Source: Fusobacterium perfoetens (GTDB taxonomy: Bacteria; Fusobacteriota; Fusobacteriia; Fusobacteriales; Fusobacteriaceae). From it: a DNA stretch of 64,000 nt. Positions within the stretch are counted from its first letter, which is position 1. Each line of letters begins with the position of its first letter. The notes beneath the pieces are model-generated. The model had not been told where the DNA came from. It made no database searches and saw only the letters and a program-made list of their open reading frames with translations. Below are positions 17,004 through 25,963 of the stretch, in pieces. The DNA lies in contig NZ_JADYTX010000002.1 in the NCBI RefSeq assembly GCF_021531475.1, positions 16,719-80,718 on the forward strand. The letters are read 5' to 3'. The position numbers were made by a program, and so were the translations under genes.

Positions 17004-18035
17004 ATGTCTACTTTATTAAAAGATTACGAATATGATTTACCAGAAAGATTGATTGGTCAACACCCAAGAGAGCCAAGAGATCATTCAAGACTTATGGTAG
17101 TTGATAAAAAAAATCAAACTACAGAGGATAAACATTTTTATGATATAATAGATTATCTAAAAGAGGGAGATGTCTTAGTAAGAAACTCTACTAAAGTTAT
17201 TCCTGCAAGACTTATCGGAAGAAAAGAAACAGGAGCAGTTTTAGAGATATTTTTATTAAAAAGACAAAGTATAGATACTTGGGAATGTCTAGTAGGACAC
17301 GCTAAAAAATTAAAACTTGGACAAAAAGTTTATATTGGAGAAAATAACGAACTTGTAGGAGAACTTCTTGAGATAAAAGATGACGGAAATAGAATTATAA
17401 AATTTTATTTTGAGGGAGTTTTTGAGGAAGTTTTAGATAAACTTGGAGAAATGCCACTTCCACCATATATAGTTGAGGAGTTAGAAGATCAAACTAGATA
17501 CCAAACTGTTTATGCAAAAAGAGGAGAATCAGTTGCAGCTCCAACAGCTGGACTTCACTTTACAGAAGAACTTTTAGAAAGAATAAAAGCAAAAGGTATA
17601 ATAATAGTTGATATATATTTAGAGGTTGGACTTGGAACTTTTAGACCTGTGCAAGTGGAAGATGTATTACAACATAAAATGCATACAGAAAAATTTGAGA
17701 TACCAAAAGAGGCTTGTGAGATTATAAACAAAGCTAAGAAAGAGGGAAGAAGAATAGTTGCTGTTGGTACTACAACAGTTAGAGCTTTAGAATCAGCTGT
17801 TGACAAAAATGGAAATCTTATAGAAGAAGTAGCAGATACAAATATTTTTATCTATCCAGGATATAAATTTAAAATGATAGATGCACTAATTACAAATTTC
17901 CATCTTCCAAAATCAACTTTACTTATGCTTGTATCAGCATTTAGTTCAAGAGAGTTTATGCTAAAAGTTTATAGAGAGGCTGTGGAAAAAGAATATCATT
18001 TCTTCAGTTTCGGAGATGCAATGTTTATTTATTAA
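17004..18035 (+). CDS. queA: S-adenosylmethionine:tRNA ribosyltransferase-isomerase
   Basis: Transfers and rearranges the ribosyl group of SAM onto preQ1 at position 34 of tRNA, forming epoxyqueuosine. The 343 residues match the family throughout: YDLPERLIGQHP at the start, RNSTKVIPARL, and the signature SVAAPTAGLHFTEELL near 175, then FHLPKSTLLMLVSAF near the end. It begins 2 nt after prmC, with AAAGGAG overlapping that gene's end. Confidence 0.97.
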   Translation: MSTLLKDYEYDLPERLIGQHPREPRDHSRLMVVDKKNQTTEDKHFYDIIDYLKEGDVLVRNSTKVIPARLIGRKETGAVLEIFLLKRQSIDTWECLVGHAKKLKLGQKVYIGENNELVGELLEIKDDGNRIIKFYFEGVFEEVLDKLGEMPLPPYIVEELEDQTRYQTVYAKRGESVAAPTAGLHFTEELLERIKAKGIIIVDIYLEVGLGTFRPVQVEDVLQHKMHTEKFEIPKEACEIINKAKKEGRRIVAVGTTTVRALESAVDKNGNLIEEVADTNIFIYPGYKFKMIDALITNFHLPKSTLLMLVSAFSSREFMLKVYREAVEKEYHFFSFGDAMFIY

Positions 18036-18053
18036 TAAATTGAGAGGTAAAAT

Positions 18054-18608
18054 ATGAAAATAATAGCAGGAACTGCTAAAGGGAGAAAATTAAAAAGTAG
18101 AAAGGGTATGGACACAAGACCAACTCTTGCTAATGTAAAAGAATCACTTTTTTCTATAATTCAAAATTATATAGAAGGGTGTCGTTTCTTAGATCTTTTT
18201 AGTGGAACAGGAAATATCGCTTTAGAGGCTCTAAGTAGAGGGGCAGAAAAAGCTGTAATGATAGAAAAAGACCCTGAGGCTCTTAAGGTAATAATCGAAA
18301 ATATAAATGATTTAGGTTTTGAAAATAAGTGTAGAGCTTATAAAAATGATGTTATAAGAGCTGTTGAAATACTTGGGAAGAAAAAAGAAAAATTTGATAT
18401 AATATTTATGGATCCACCATATAAAGAGGAACTTTGTAGAAAAGTTTTAAAAGCCATAAGAAAAGCAGATATTTTAGAAAAAAATGGTTTAATAATCTGT
18501 GAACACCATATATTTGAAGACTTAATAGCTGATGAAGAGGGATTTAAGTTTACAGATAGAAGATTATACAGTAAAAAGGCAATATCATTCTATGTTAATG
18601 AAGAGTAG
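18054..18608 (+). CDS. rsmD: 16S rRNA (guanine966-N2)-methyltransferase
   Basis: Modifies G966 of 16S rRNA with SAM. Length (184) is normal. IIAGTAKGRKLKS opens the protein, DLFSGTGNIALEALSRGA (about 45-62) is the SAM site, and the catalytic DPPY lies near 121. Fourth gene of the prfA operon, 18 nt after queA. Confidence 0.94.
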   Translation: MKIIAGTAKGRKLKSRKGMDTRPTLANVKESLFSIIQNYIEGCRFLDLFSGTGNIALEALSRGAEKAVMIEKDPEALKVIIENINDLGFENKCRAYKNDVIRAVEILGKKKEKFDIIFMDPPYKEELCRKVLKAIRKADILEKNGLIICEHHIFEDLIADEEGFKFTDRRLYSKKAISFYVNEE

Positions 18609-18636
18609 TTTTTTTAGTGAAGGGAGGAAGAAAAAT

Positions 18637-19089
18637 ATGAAAAAATGGGTAATAGCATTGATAATTTTAATTATCGGTATTTCTTCTTTTGCCAAAGAAA
18701 AAGTCACTGTAGTAGATGAAAACTATCTTATGGAAAACTATGAAAAGACAAAAGAGTATAATGAAAAATTACGTCTTATGAAAGAGGCGATTGAAAAACA
18801 ATATTCGGTAACCTTTGATGAAAATATGGATAAATTGGAAAAAACAAAGGAGTACCAAAACTTCAAAAAAACTAGAGAAGAGCTAAGCCAAGAGATTAAT
18901 CTAGAGATTGAATGGGCTATGTATGTTGTTTGTGAAACTGAAAATTTATATAATAAAGGGATATTCCTTTATGGAAGAACAAATGATATTACAAAAAAGG
19001 TGTTAGATTTTTTAAATGAAGAATATAAAAGAGAAAATCCTTTTAAGAAAAAAATGAAAAAAACAGATATAATGGGCGTTATAGCCTAA
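18637..19089 (+). CDS. Small exported protein of unknown function
   Basis: A 150-residue protein with a signal peptide (MKKWVIALIILIIGISSFA, residues 1-19) and a highly charged, mostly helical mature part (about 40-110, rich in Lys/Glu with a heptad-like pattern). The start at 18637 is set by GGGAGGA; a longer frame overlapping rsmD is spurious. No family recognised. Probably periplasmic. It follows rsmD by 28 nt, so it may be co-transcribed. Confidence 0.65.
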   Translation: MKKWVIALIILIIGISSFAKEKVTVVDENYLMENYEKTKEYNEKLRLMKEAIEKQYSVTFDENMDKLEKTKEYQNFKKTREELSQEINLEIEWAMYVVCETENLYNKGIFLYGRTNDITKKVLDFLNEEYKRENPFKKKMKKTDIMGVIA

Positions 19090-19096
19090 AAAATAA

Positions 19097-19140
19097 GGAG
19101 TTGTTGCAAATTTAATAAAAAATGCAACAGCCTCTTTTTA
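19097..19140 (+). terminator. Terminator, GTTGCA repeat family
   Basis: TTGTTGCA and TGCAACAG arms enclose AATTTAATAAAAAA, followed by CTCTTTTTA. The core is the reverse complement of the hairpin core at 52750-52785. Confidence 0.7.
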
Positions 19141-19190
19141 TTTTTCGGGGATTTGTGATATAATCTATATGTAAGTTTTAAGGAGGAAAT

Positions 19191-20579
19191 ATGGATAGAT
19201 TAAAAAAACAAATAGATTTTTTGATAGAAATTGATAAACTTAAGGGGATACTTCGTCAAAGTCTTGTATTAGACGGAACAAGACGTGAGAATGACACAGA
19301 ACACTCTTGGCATATGGCAACGTCAGCTTTTATCCTAAGAGAGTATTACAAAAAAGATGTGGATATGGAAAGAGTAATAAAAATGGTACTTATCCACGAC
19401 GTTGTAGAGATTTTAGCAGGAGATACTCCAGCTTATAGCGACTACTCAGCAGAAGAAAAATATCAAAAAGAAGTGGCTAGTGCAAAAGAAACTTTTGGAA
19501 TTTTACCAGATGACCAAAGAGAAGAATATATTGCTCTTTGGAATGAGTTTGAGGATATGGAAACAGATGAGTCAAAATTTGCTAATGCTTGTGATAGATT
19601 TCAAGGATTTATCCAAAACGTTACAAGTGATGCTCACACTTGGAGAAAATTCAGTCCTAAAAAAAGAAGAATTCTAAAAAGAATGAGACCTATAATAGAA
19701 TATATGCCAGAAGTTTATAATGGATATATCAAAGACTACTTACAAAAATATATTGACTTAGGTGTTGTAGAAGATGATTTTCCTATAAAAGCTGTGGTTA
19801 CAGATATGGACGGAACTTTTTTAGCAACAGATAAAAGCATAAGTGATGAAAATAGAGAGGTAGTTGCAAAAGTAATAGACAAAGGTTTAGAATTTGTAGT
19901 GGCATCAGGTAGAGATTCTGTAAGCATAAAAGAACTTGTAAAAGATATTTCTGGAATAAAATATATAATCAGTCTAAATGGTGCAAGAGTTTATAAAAAT
20001 GATGAGATTATATATGAGGCATCTATTGATGAAGACGTATCTTATGATATCCTTTCAAAAGCCAGTGAGATAAATCTTGAGTATAGTGCCACTGGAGAAA
20101 AAAATATCTATTATTCACAACTTGATTTAGAATATAAAAATATTATAAATAATCCAAACTCAGGATTAAATTTTATATGTGACAAAGAAAAGAAAAATAT
20201 ATTAAAAGATAAATATCAAAAACTTGTATTCTACAATGATAAAGAAAAATTTAAAGTTTTAAGAGATTATGTAAACGAAAAATATTCAGACAAGGTAAAT
20301 ATATTTGATTCTGGAGATAGAATAATGGATATTGTATCAAAAGAAACAAACAAAGGAAAAGGACTTAGAATAGTGGCTGAGGATATGGGAATAGCCTTAG
20401 ATGAAATCATAGCTTTTGGAGATAATGAAAATGACCTTTCAATGTTAGAAGAGGTTATCTATTCTGTAGCTATGGGAAATAGTTTGGATATAGTCAAAGA
20501 AAAAGTTAGATATGTTGGAAAAACTAATAATGAGAGCGGAGTGGCTAAATTTTTAAATTTATTTTTAAAACTTGATTAG
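19191..20579 (+). CDS. HD-domain hydrolase fused to a Cof-type HAD phosphatase
   Basis: A 462-residue two-domain enzyme. Residues 1-190 form an HD phosphohydrolase like YfbR/HDDC2 5'-nucleotidases (NDTEHSWHMATSAF near 34, LIHDVVEILAGDTPAY near 68). Residues 200-462 form a Cof-type HAD phosphatase (VTDMDGTFLATDK near 203, ASGRD, and GDNENDLSMLE near 415). Both active sites look intact. Members of each family occur alone elsewhere, so the fusion suggests linked dephosphorylation of nucleotide or sugar phosphates. An extended -10 TGATATAAT lies at 19156-19164 and GGAGG precedes ATG. Confidence 0.85.
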   Translation: MDRLKKQIDFLIEIDKLKGILRQSLVLDGTRRENDTEHSWHMATSAFILREYYKKDVDMERVIKMVLIHDVVEILAGDTPAYSDYSAEEKYQKEVASAKETFGILPDDQREEYIALWNEFEDMETDESKFANACDRFQGFIQNVTSDAHTWRKFSPKKRRILKRMRPIIEYMPEVYNGYIKDYLQKYIDLGVVEDDFPIKAVVTDMDGTFLATDKSISDENREVVAKVIDKGLEFVVASGRDSVSIKELVKDISGIKYIISLNGARVYKNDEIIYEASIDEDVSYDILSKASEINLEYSATGEKNIYYSQLDLEYKNIINNPNSGLNFICDKEKKNILKDKYQKLVFYNDKEKFKVLRDYVNEKYSDKVNIFDSGDRIMDIVSKETNKGKGLRIVAEDMGIALDEIIAFGDNENDLSMLEEVIYSVAMGNSLDIVKEKVRYVGKTNNESGVAKFLNLFLKLD

Positions 20580-20591
20580 TAAAGGAGTATT

Positions 20592-21344
20592 ATGAAATTT
20601 ATTTCGTGGAACGTTAATGGTATAAGAGCTTGTATGACAAAAGGGTTTATGGATTTTTTCAAGGAAGTAGACGCAGATATATTTTGTCTTCAAGAAACAA
20701 AACTTCAAGCTGGTCAAATAGAGATGGACTTAGAAGGTTATCATCAATATTGGAACTATGCTGAGAAAAAAGGTTATTCAGGAACAGCGATTTTTACAAA
20801 AAAAGAGCCAATCAGTGTGGCTTATGGTCTTGGAATAGAGGAACACGACAAAGAGGGAAGAGTAATAACTTTAGAGTTTGATGATTTTTATTTTATAACA
20901 GTTTATACTCCAAACTCTCAAACAGAGTTAGCTAGACTTTCATACAGAATGACTTGGGAAGATGATTTTAAAAAATATCTAAAAAAATTAGAAGAGAAAA
21001 AACCAGTTATATTCTGTGGAGATTTAAACGTGGCTCACAAAGAGATAGACTTAAAAAATCCTAAGACAAATAGAAAAAATGCAGGATTTACAGATGAAGA
21101 GAGAGCTAAATTTACTGAGCTTGTAAATGATGGATTTATAGATACTTTCCGTTATTTCTATCCAGAGATGGAGGGGATCTATTCGTGGTGGTCTTATAGA
21201 TTCAAAGCTAGAGAGAAAAATGCAGGGTGGAGAATAGACTATTTTATGGTATCTAGTTCTTTAAAAGATAGACTAGAAAGTGCTAAAATCCATACTGAAA
21301 TCTATGGTTCAGATCATTGTCCAGTGGAGCTTGTTTTAAAATAA
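20592..21344 (+). CDS. xth: Exodeoxyribonuclease III
   Basis: AP endonuclease and 3'-5' exonuclease of base excision repair, 250 residues. The motifs are complete: [11 protein letters not shown] at the start, FCLQETKLQ with the catalytic Glu, [22 protein letters not shown], and C-terminal WRIDYFMVS and [16 protein letters not shown] precedes ATG. It lies 12 nt after the HD-HAD gene, so probably the same transcript. Confidence 0.95.
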   Translation: MKFISWNVNGIRACMTKGFMDFFKEVDADIFCLQETKLQAGQIEMDLEGYHQYWNYAEKKGYSGTAIFTKKEPISVAYGLGIEEHDKEGRVITLEFDDFYFITVYTPNSQTELARLSYRMTWEDDFKKYLKKLEEKKPVIFCGDLNVAHKEIDLKNPKTNRKNAGFTDEERAKFTELVNDGFIDTFRYFYPEMEGIYSWWSYRFKAREKNAGWRIDYFMVSSSLKDRLESAKIHTEIYGSDHCPVELVLK

Positions 21345-21376
21345 TTAAAAAATATTAAAAAAATTATTAAAAAACT

Positions 21377-21405
21377 TTGCATTTTTTCTAAAATTGTGAT
21401 ATAGT
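21377..21405 (+). promoter_or_regulatory. Promoter of the ileS leader
   Basis: TTGCAT, a 17-nt spacer, TATAGT, with TG one base before the -10 (extended -10). Transcription would begin near 21412, about 24 nt before the leader peptide. Confidence 0.8.
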
Positions 21406-21435
21406 GTACCTAACAAAAAACAAAGAGAGGGAAAA

Positions 21436-21516
21436 ATGATGACAATTATCAGCATTATAATAATATCAATAATATGCCTAAAAAAGAATATTATAGATAG
21501 TATTGTGGTGTTGTAA
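21436..21516 (+). CDS. Isoleucine-rich leader peptide of ileS
   Basis: A 26-codon frame, ATG ATG ... TAA, preceded by GAGAGGG with good spacing. Eleven codons are Ile: two at 21445-21450, four at 21454-21465, two at 21469-21474, two at 21490-21495 and one at 21502-21504; six are AUA. The frame ends Val-Val-Leu-stop. It lies between a strong promoter and an intrinsic terminator just ahead of isoleucyl-tRNA synthetase, the layout of ribosome-mediated attenuators. Too short for automatic gene calling. Confidence 0.82.
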   Translation: MMTIISIIIISIICLKKNIIDSIVVL

Positions 21517-21577
21517 AAATTGTTATTAATATAAAAATTTAATTAATAAAGGCAACCTGCAAGGGTTGCCTTTTTTT
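21505..21577 (+). promoter_or_regulatory. Attenuator: predicted antiterminator and terminator
   Basis: The terminator is GGCAACC (21551-21557) pairing with GGTTGCC (21564-21570), followed by seven T. GGTGTTGT at 21508-21515, spanning the leader's last codons and stop, can pair with GCAACC of the terminator's first arm: GG with CC and UUGU with GCAA, with a 2-nt bulge. A ribosome finishing the leader would mask this segment and allow termination; one stalled at the Ile codons would leave it free. The alternative pairing is done by eye. Confidence 0.65.
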
Positions 21578-21613
21578 ATTCAAAGATTGATAAAGTTTAG
21601 CAGGAGGGGATTT

Positions 21614-24600
21614 ATGTACAAAAAAGTATCTACTAATTTGAATTTCGTAGAAAGAGAAAAAGAAATTGAAAAGTTTTGGGAAGAAAACAAGATTTTTGAA
21701 AAAAGCTTGGAGTTAAGAAAAGGAGATAAGACATACACTTTCTATGACGGACCACCAACAGCAAATGGAAAACCTCATATCGGTCACGTTTTAACAAGGG
21801 TTATAAAAGATATGATCCCTAGATATAGAACAATGAAAGGATATGACGTTCCTAGAAAAGCTGGTTGGGATACTCACGGTTTACCAGTAGAACTAGAAGT
21901 TGAAAAACTTTTAGGAATCAACGGAAAAGAACAAATCGAAACTTATGGTTTAGAGCCATTTATAAAAGAGTGTAAACAAAGCGTTTGGAAATATAAAGGA
22001 ATGTGGGAAGATTTTTCTAAGACAGTTGGATTCTGGGCTGATATGGAAAATCCTTATGTAACTTATGATAATAACTTTATAGAGTCTGAATGGTGGGCTT
22101 TAAAACAAATCTGGGATAAAGGACTTTTATACAAAGGATTTAAAATCGTTCCTTATTGTCCAAGATGTGGAACTCCATTATCAAGTCACGAAGTAGCTCA
22201 AGGATATAAAGATGTTAAAGAAAGATCAGCAATAGTTAGATTTAAAGTAAAAAATGAAGACGCATATATTCTAGCTTGGACAACTACTCCTTGGACATTA
22301 CCTTCAAACGTAGCTCTTTGTGTTAACCCTAACGAAGCTTATGTAAAAGTTAAACACGGAGAATACACTTATTATATGGCTGAAGCTTTAGTTGAAGCTG
22401 TATTAAAAGAAAATTTTGAAATTTTAGAAAGATATACTGGAAAAGATTTAGAATACAAAGAATATGAACCATTATTTGATTTTGTAAATCCAAATAAAAA
22501 ATGTTGGTTTGTAACTTGTGACACTTATGTAACATTAACTGATGGTACAGGAGTAGTTCATATTGCTCCAGCTTTCGGGGAAGATGACGCCAACGTTGGA
22601 AGAAACTACGATTTACCATTTGTACAACTTGTAGACGCTAAAGGGGAAATGACAAAAGAAACTCCTTGGGCTGGAACTTTCTGTAAAAAAGCTGATAATC
22701 CAATCTTAGTTGACTTAGAAGAAAGAGGACTATTATTTGACGCTCCAAAATATGAGCATAGTTATCCACACTGCTGGAGATGTGATACACCACTTATCTA
22801 TTATGCAAGAGAATCTTGGTTTATCAAAATGACAGCTGTTAAAGAAGACTTAATCAAAAATAATAATAAAATTAACTGGATTCCAAAAAGTATCGGTAAA
22901 GGACGTTTTGGAGATTGGCTAGAAAATGTACAAGATTGGGGAATCAGCCGTGACAGATATTGGGGAACTCCACTTAACGTTTGGGAATGTGAATGTGGTC
23001 ACAGACACGCAATCGGAAGTATCCAAGAATTAAAAGAGATGTCACCAAACTGCCCTGAAAATATCGAACTTCATCGTCCATATATAGACGAAGTAACTAT
23101 TACTTGTCCTCACTGTGGAAAACAAATGAGAAGAGTAAAAGAAGTTATCGACTGTTGGTTTGACTCTGGTTCAATGCCATTTGCTCAACATCACTATCCA
23201 TTTGAAAATCAAGATTTGTTTAAACAACAATTCCCAGCTGATTTCATTTCAGAAGCTGTAGACCAAACAAGAGGTTGGTTCTATTCATTATTAGCTGTTT
23301 CAACATTGATTTTCAATGAAGCACCATATAAAAACGTAATAGTTCTTGGACACGTTCAAGATGAAAATGGACAAAAAATGTCTAAATCTAAAGGAAATGC
23401 TGTTGACCCATTTGAAGCACTAGCTACTTATGGAGCAGACGCAATTCGTTGGTATTTCTATATTAACTCAGCTCCTTGGTTACCAAATAGATTCCACGGA
23501 AAAGCAGTTCTTGAAGGACAACGTAAATTTATGTCAACTTTATGGAACACTTATGCTTTCTATGTATTATACGCTGAGATAGATAAATTTGATCCTACAA
23601 AATATACTTTAGATAAATCAAAACTTACAGTAATGGATAAATGGTTATTATCTAAATTAAACACTGTCGTAAAAGAAGTAGATGAAAACTTAGCTGATTA
23701 CAAACTTCTTGAAGCTGCAAGATGTATGCAAGATTTCGTTGATGAGTTAAGTAACTGGTACGTAAGAAGAAGTAGAGAACGTTTCTGGGTACAAGAAATG
23801 ACAGAAGATAAAATCACAGCTTACATGACTTTATACACAACTTTACTAACTATGGCAAAACTTGCTGCTCCAATGATTCCATTTATGACAGAAGAAATTT
23901 ACCAAAATATAGTTAGACAAGTAAATCCAGATGCTCCAGAAAGTATCCATTTATGTGACTATCCAGTAGTTGATGAAACTGTAATTGATAAAGAATTAGA
24001 AGATAATATGGAAGAAGTTCTACAAATCGTAACTTTAGGAAGAGCTTGTAGAAATGCTGCTAATATTAAAAATAGACAGCCACTTGCTAACATCTATGTT
24101 CAAGCTGAAAATAAATTAAATGAACTTTATCAAAATATAGTTAAAGAAGAATTAAATATCAAAAATATTGAATTCACTGAAGATTCAGCTCAATTTACTT
24201 CTTACAAATTTAAACCACAATTAAAAACTTTAGGTCAAAGATTTGGTAAAAAAGTAAATGAAATTAGAACTCTACTTGCTGACATTGATGGAAAACAAGC
24301 TAAAAAAGATTTAGATACACTTGGATTTGTAACTTTAGTATTATCTGACGGAGAAGAAGCTAAACTTGCTGAAGCTGATCTATTAATCGAAACAGTTCAA
24401 AGCGAAGGATATGTACCTTTAACTGATAGAGGAATAACTGTAGTTCTTGATACAAACTTGACTCCTGAATTACTAGAAGAAGGATTTGTAAGAGAAGTTG
24501 TAAGTAAAATCCAAGCAATGCGTAAAGAGGCAGATTTCAATATCACAGACCATATTCAACTATTTGTAGCTGAAAATGATAAGATAAAAGAAATCGTTTC

Positions 24601-24727
24601 AAGAAACGCAGAAGCAATTAAATATGATACTTTAACAGACGAAGTTGTATTTGATACTGTTGATGGATTCGTTCAAGATGTAAATATCAACGGAGAAAAA
24701 GTTAAATTTGGAATTAAAGTAAAATAA
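21614..24727 (+). CDS. ileS: Isoleucyl-tRNA synthetase
   Basis: Class I synthetase charging tRNA-Ile, 1037 residues. It shows the HIGH motif in ANGKPHIGHVLTR near 49, GWDTHGLPVELEVEKLLG near 77, an editing (CP1) domain between about 190 and 400, and KMSKSKGNAVDPF near 590. The sequence around HIGH and the C-terminus without the zinc-finger of the E. coli enzyme resemble the eukaryote-like IleS type. AGGAGGGG precedes ATG at 21614; an upstream in-frame start would overlap the attenuator terminator and is rejected. Control by the leader attenuator is inferred. Confidence 0.96.
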   Translation: MYKKVSTNLNFVEREKEIEKFWEENKIFEKSLELRKGDKTYTFYDGPPTANGKPHIGHVLTRVIKDMIPRYRTMKGYDVPRKAGWDTHGLPVELEVEKLLGINGKEQIETYGLEPFIKECKQSVWKYKGMWEDFSKTVGFWADMENPYVTYDNNFIESEWWALKQIWDKGLLYKGFKIVPYCPRCGTPLSSHEVAQGYKDVKERSAIVRFKVKNEDAYILAWTTTPWTLPSNVALCVNPNEAYVKVKHGEYTYYMAEALVEAVLKENFEILERYTGKDLEYKEYEPLFDFVNPNKKCWFVTCDTYVTLTDGTGVVHIAPAFGEDDANVGRNYDLPFVQLVDAKGEMTKETPWAGTFCKKADNPILVDLEERGLLFDAPKYEHSYPHCWRCDTPLIYYARESWFIKMTAVKEDLIKNNNKINWIPKSIGKGRFGDWLENVQDWGISRDRYWGTPLNVWECECGHRHAIGSIQELKEMSPNCPENIELHRPYIDEVTITCPHCGKQMRRVKEVIDCWFDSGSMPFAQHHYPFENQDLFKQQFPADFISEAVDQTRGWFYSLLAVSTLIFNEAPYKNVIVLGHVQDENGQKMSKSKGNAVDPFEALATYGADAIRWYFYINSAPWLPNRFHGKAVLEGQRKFMSTLWNTYAFYVLYAEIDKFDPTKYTLDKSKLTVMDKWLLSKLNTVVKEVDENLADYKLLEAARCMQDFVDELSNWYVRRSRERFWVQEMTEDKITAYMTLYTTLLTMAKLAAPMIPFMTEEIYQNIVRQVNPDAPESIHLCDYPVVDETVIDKELEDNMEEVLQIVTLGRACRNAANIKNRQPLANIYVQAENKLNELYQNIVKEELNIKNIEFTEDSAQFTSYKFKPQLKTLGQRFGKKVNEIRTLLADIDGKQAKKDLDTLGFVTLVLSDGEEAKLAEADLLIETVQSEGYVPLTDRGITVVLDTNLTPELLEEGFVREVVSKIQAMRKEADFNITDHIQLFVAENDKIKEIVSRNAEAIKYDTLTDEVVFDTVDGFVQDVNINGEKVKFGIKVK

Positions 24728-24742
24728 TAAAATGATTTTTTG

Positions 24743-24775
24743 ATAGGTTGCTATAAAAGGCAACCTATTTTTTAA
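24743..24775 (+). terminator. Terminator of ileS
   Basis: ATAGGTTGC pairs with GCAACCTAT, followed by TTTTTT. Confidence 0.85.
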
Positions 24776-24800
24776 TTTTTTATAATAAAACAAAAAAAGA

Positions 24801-24832
24801 AAAAAGGCTCAGTATTTAAACTGAACCTTTTG
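24801..24832 (-). terminator. Terminator of the ferredoxin gene
   Basis: Minus strand GGTTCAGT / ACTGAGCC (one wobble pair) followed by a T-run. Confidence 0.75.
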
Positions 24833-24854
24833 GTGATTAAGCTATATCCGAGAA

Positions 24855-25028
24855 TTATTCTCCTGCTGATATTGCTCCAACTGGACATCCACCAGCACAA
24901 GCTCCACAGTCAACGCAAGCGTCTCCTATAGTGAATTTTCCGTTATCGTTAGCTGATATTGCTCCAACTGGGCAAGTTCCTTCACAAGCTCCGCATCCAA
25001 CACAAGTATCTTGATCTATTACGTGCAT
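24855..25028 (-). CDS. 2[4Fe-4S] clostridial-type ferredoxin
   Basis: A 57-residue electron carrier. Two CxxCxxCxxxCP motifs are present, CVGCGACEGTCPVGAI (from residue 9) and CVDCGACAGGCPVGAI (from 38), an internal duplication that binds two [4Fe-4S] clusters. An ATG two codons upstream directly abuts AGGAGGA, so the ATG at 25028, spaced 6 nt, is the likely start. It is monocistronic with a consensus promoter and terminator, fitting high expression as the general low-potential carrier of an anaerobe. Confidence 0.96.
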   Translation of the reverse strand: MHVIDQDTCVGCGACEGTCPVGAISANDNGKFTIGDACVDCGACAGGCPVGAISAGE

Positions 25029-25086
25029 TTTCATTCCTCCTATTTTTTCTTTTAAAAAATTTTATTTTTTTACTAGTGATATGTTT

Positions 25087-25115
25087 AGTATACATTAACT
25101 TTTATTTTTTGTCAA
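25087..25115 (-). promoter_or_regulatory. Ferredoxin promoter
   Basis: Minus strand TTGACA, 17-nt spacer, TATACT: near-perfect consensus. Confidence 0.85.
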
Positions 25116-25354
25116 GAGTTTTTTTGAAAAAATGTGTTAATATGAAACAAGAAAGTTTTGAGGGGCAAAATATTTTTAAGAGTTTATTTTCAGAGGTTAA
25201 AAATTAATATTAAAAAAATTATCTACAGAAAAAATATTTTATTTTATAGAAAAATACGAAAATAATACAGTAAAGAGCTATCTAATAAATAATTGATATA
25301 TTTTTACCTTTGTTATATAATAGAATTATTAAAATTAAAAAAGTAAGGTGAATT
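25116..25354. other. Intergenic stretch between ferredoxin and exonuclease genes
   Basis: Very AT-rich. Apart from the exonuclease promoter TTGATA-N17-TATAAT at 25293-25321, no gene or structure is supported. A 21-codon frame from 25141 lacks a ribosome binding site. Confidence 0.6.
25293..25321 (+). promoter_or_regulatory. Promoter of the exonuclease-recQ operon
   Basis: TTGATA, 17 nt, TATAAT; 33 nt before the start codon. Confidence 0.8.
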
Positions 25355-25951
25355 ATGGGAAAAAATATAGTTTCTTTAATAATTTTTGATACAGAAACAA
25401 ATGGCTTAACAATAGATGATTCTGTCCTTTCCATTTCTGCTGTAAAAGTTTTTTATGATTTGGAAAATGAGAGATTTTTAAAAGATTTTGAAGAGTATGA
25501 TAGGTATTATTATATCCGTGAGGGAGAGGAAGAAAACGAGGGAGCTATCAGTGTAAATGGGCTTAATCGAGATGAGATAACAAAAAGAAGAGGGGAAAAT
25601 TGTCAATATCCAAAATATTTTTACGAAGATATAAAAAGTTTTGAAAGATTTTGTGATGGTGCGAGACATTTTATAGGGCATAATATAAAATTTGATTTAA
25701 AATATATTGAGGGGCATATGAATATTGAAAATACTTTTGATACTATGTACACTAACAAATATGTTTTGAAACTACCCTCAAATTATGGATATAAAAATCC
25801 AAAACTATCTGAAACAGCAGATTATTACCAAATTGATGTAGGACAATATAGTTTTCACTCAAGTCTTGATGATGTCAAAGTAACAGCAAAGATTTTTAGA
25901 CTGATGTGCAAGAATAAAAATAAAAACGCAATGGAATTTTTAAGAAAATAA
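25355..25951 (+). CDS. DnaQ-like 3'-5' exonuclease (DEDDh)
   Basis: A 198-residue exonuclease of the RNase T/DnaQ fold. Exo I IIFDTETNGLTIDDSVLSI (residues 8-26) has the Asp-Glu pair, Exo II GHNIKFDLKYI near 110 the second Asp, and Exo III HSSLDDVKVTAKIF near 169 the His and last Asp, so all catalytic residues are present. It precedes recQ by 12 nt and probably acts with it in DNA repair. Not long enough to be a polymerase subunit with other domains. Confidence 0.82.
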   Translation: MGKNIVSLIIFDTETNGLTIDDSVLSISAVKVFYDLENERFLKDFEEYDRYYYIREGEEENEGAISVNGLNRDEITKRRGENCQYPKYFYEDIKSFERFCDGARHFIGHNIKFDLKYIEGHMNIENTFDTMYTNKYVLKLPSNYGYKNPKLSETADYYQIDVGQYSFHSSLDDVKVTAKIFRLMCKNKNKNAMEFLRK

Positions 25952-25963
25952 AAAGGTAAATTT

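Noticed and set aside
21551..24768. Similarity between the ileS leader terminator (GGCAACC/GGTTGCC) and the ileS 3' terminator (GGTTGC/GCAACC)
   Set aside because: The shared string is short and both are ordinary GC-rich stems; chance or simple copying suffices without other evidence.
25141..25206. 21-codon frame upstream of the exonuclease gene
   Set aside because: No ribosome site, no promoter in register, and composition like the surrounding intergenic DNA.
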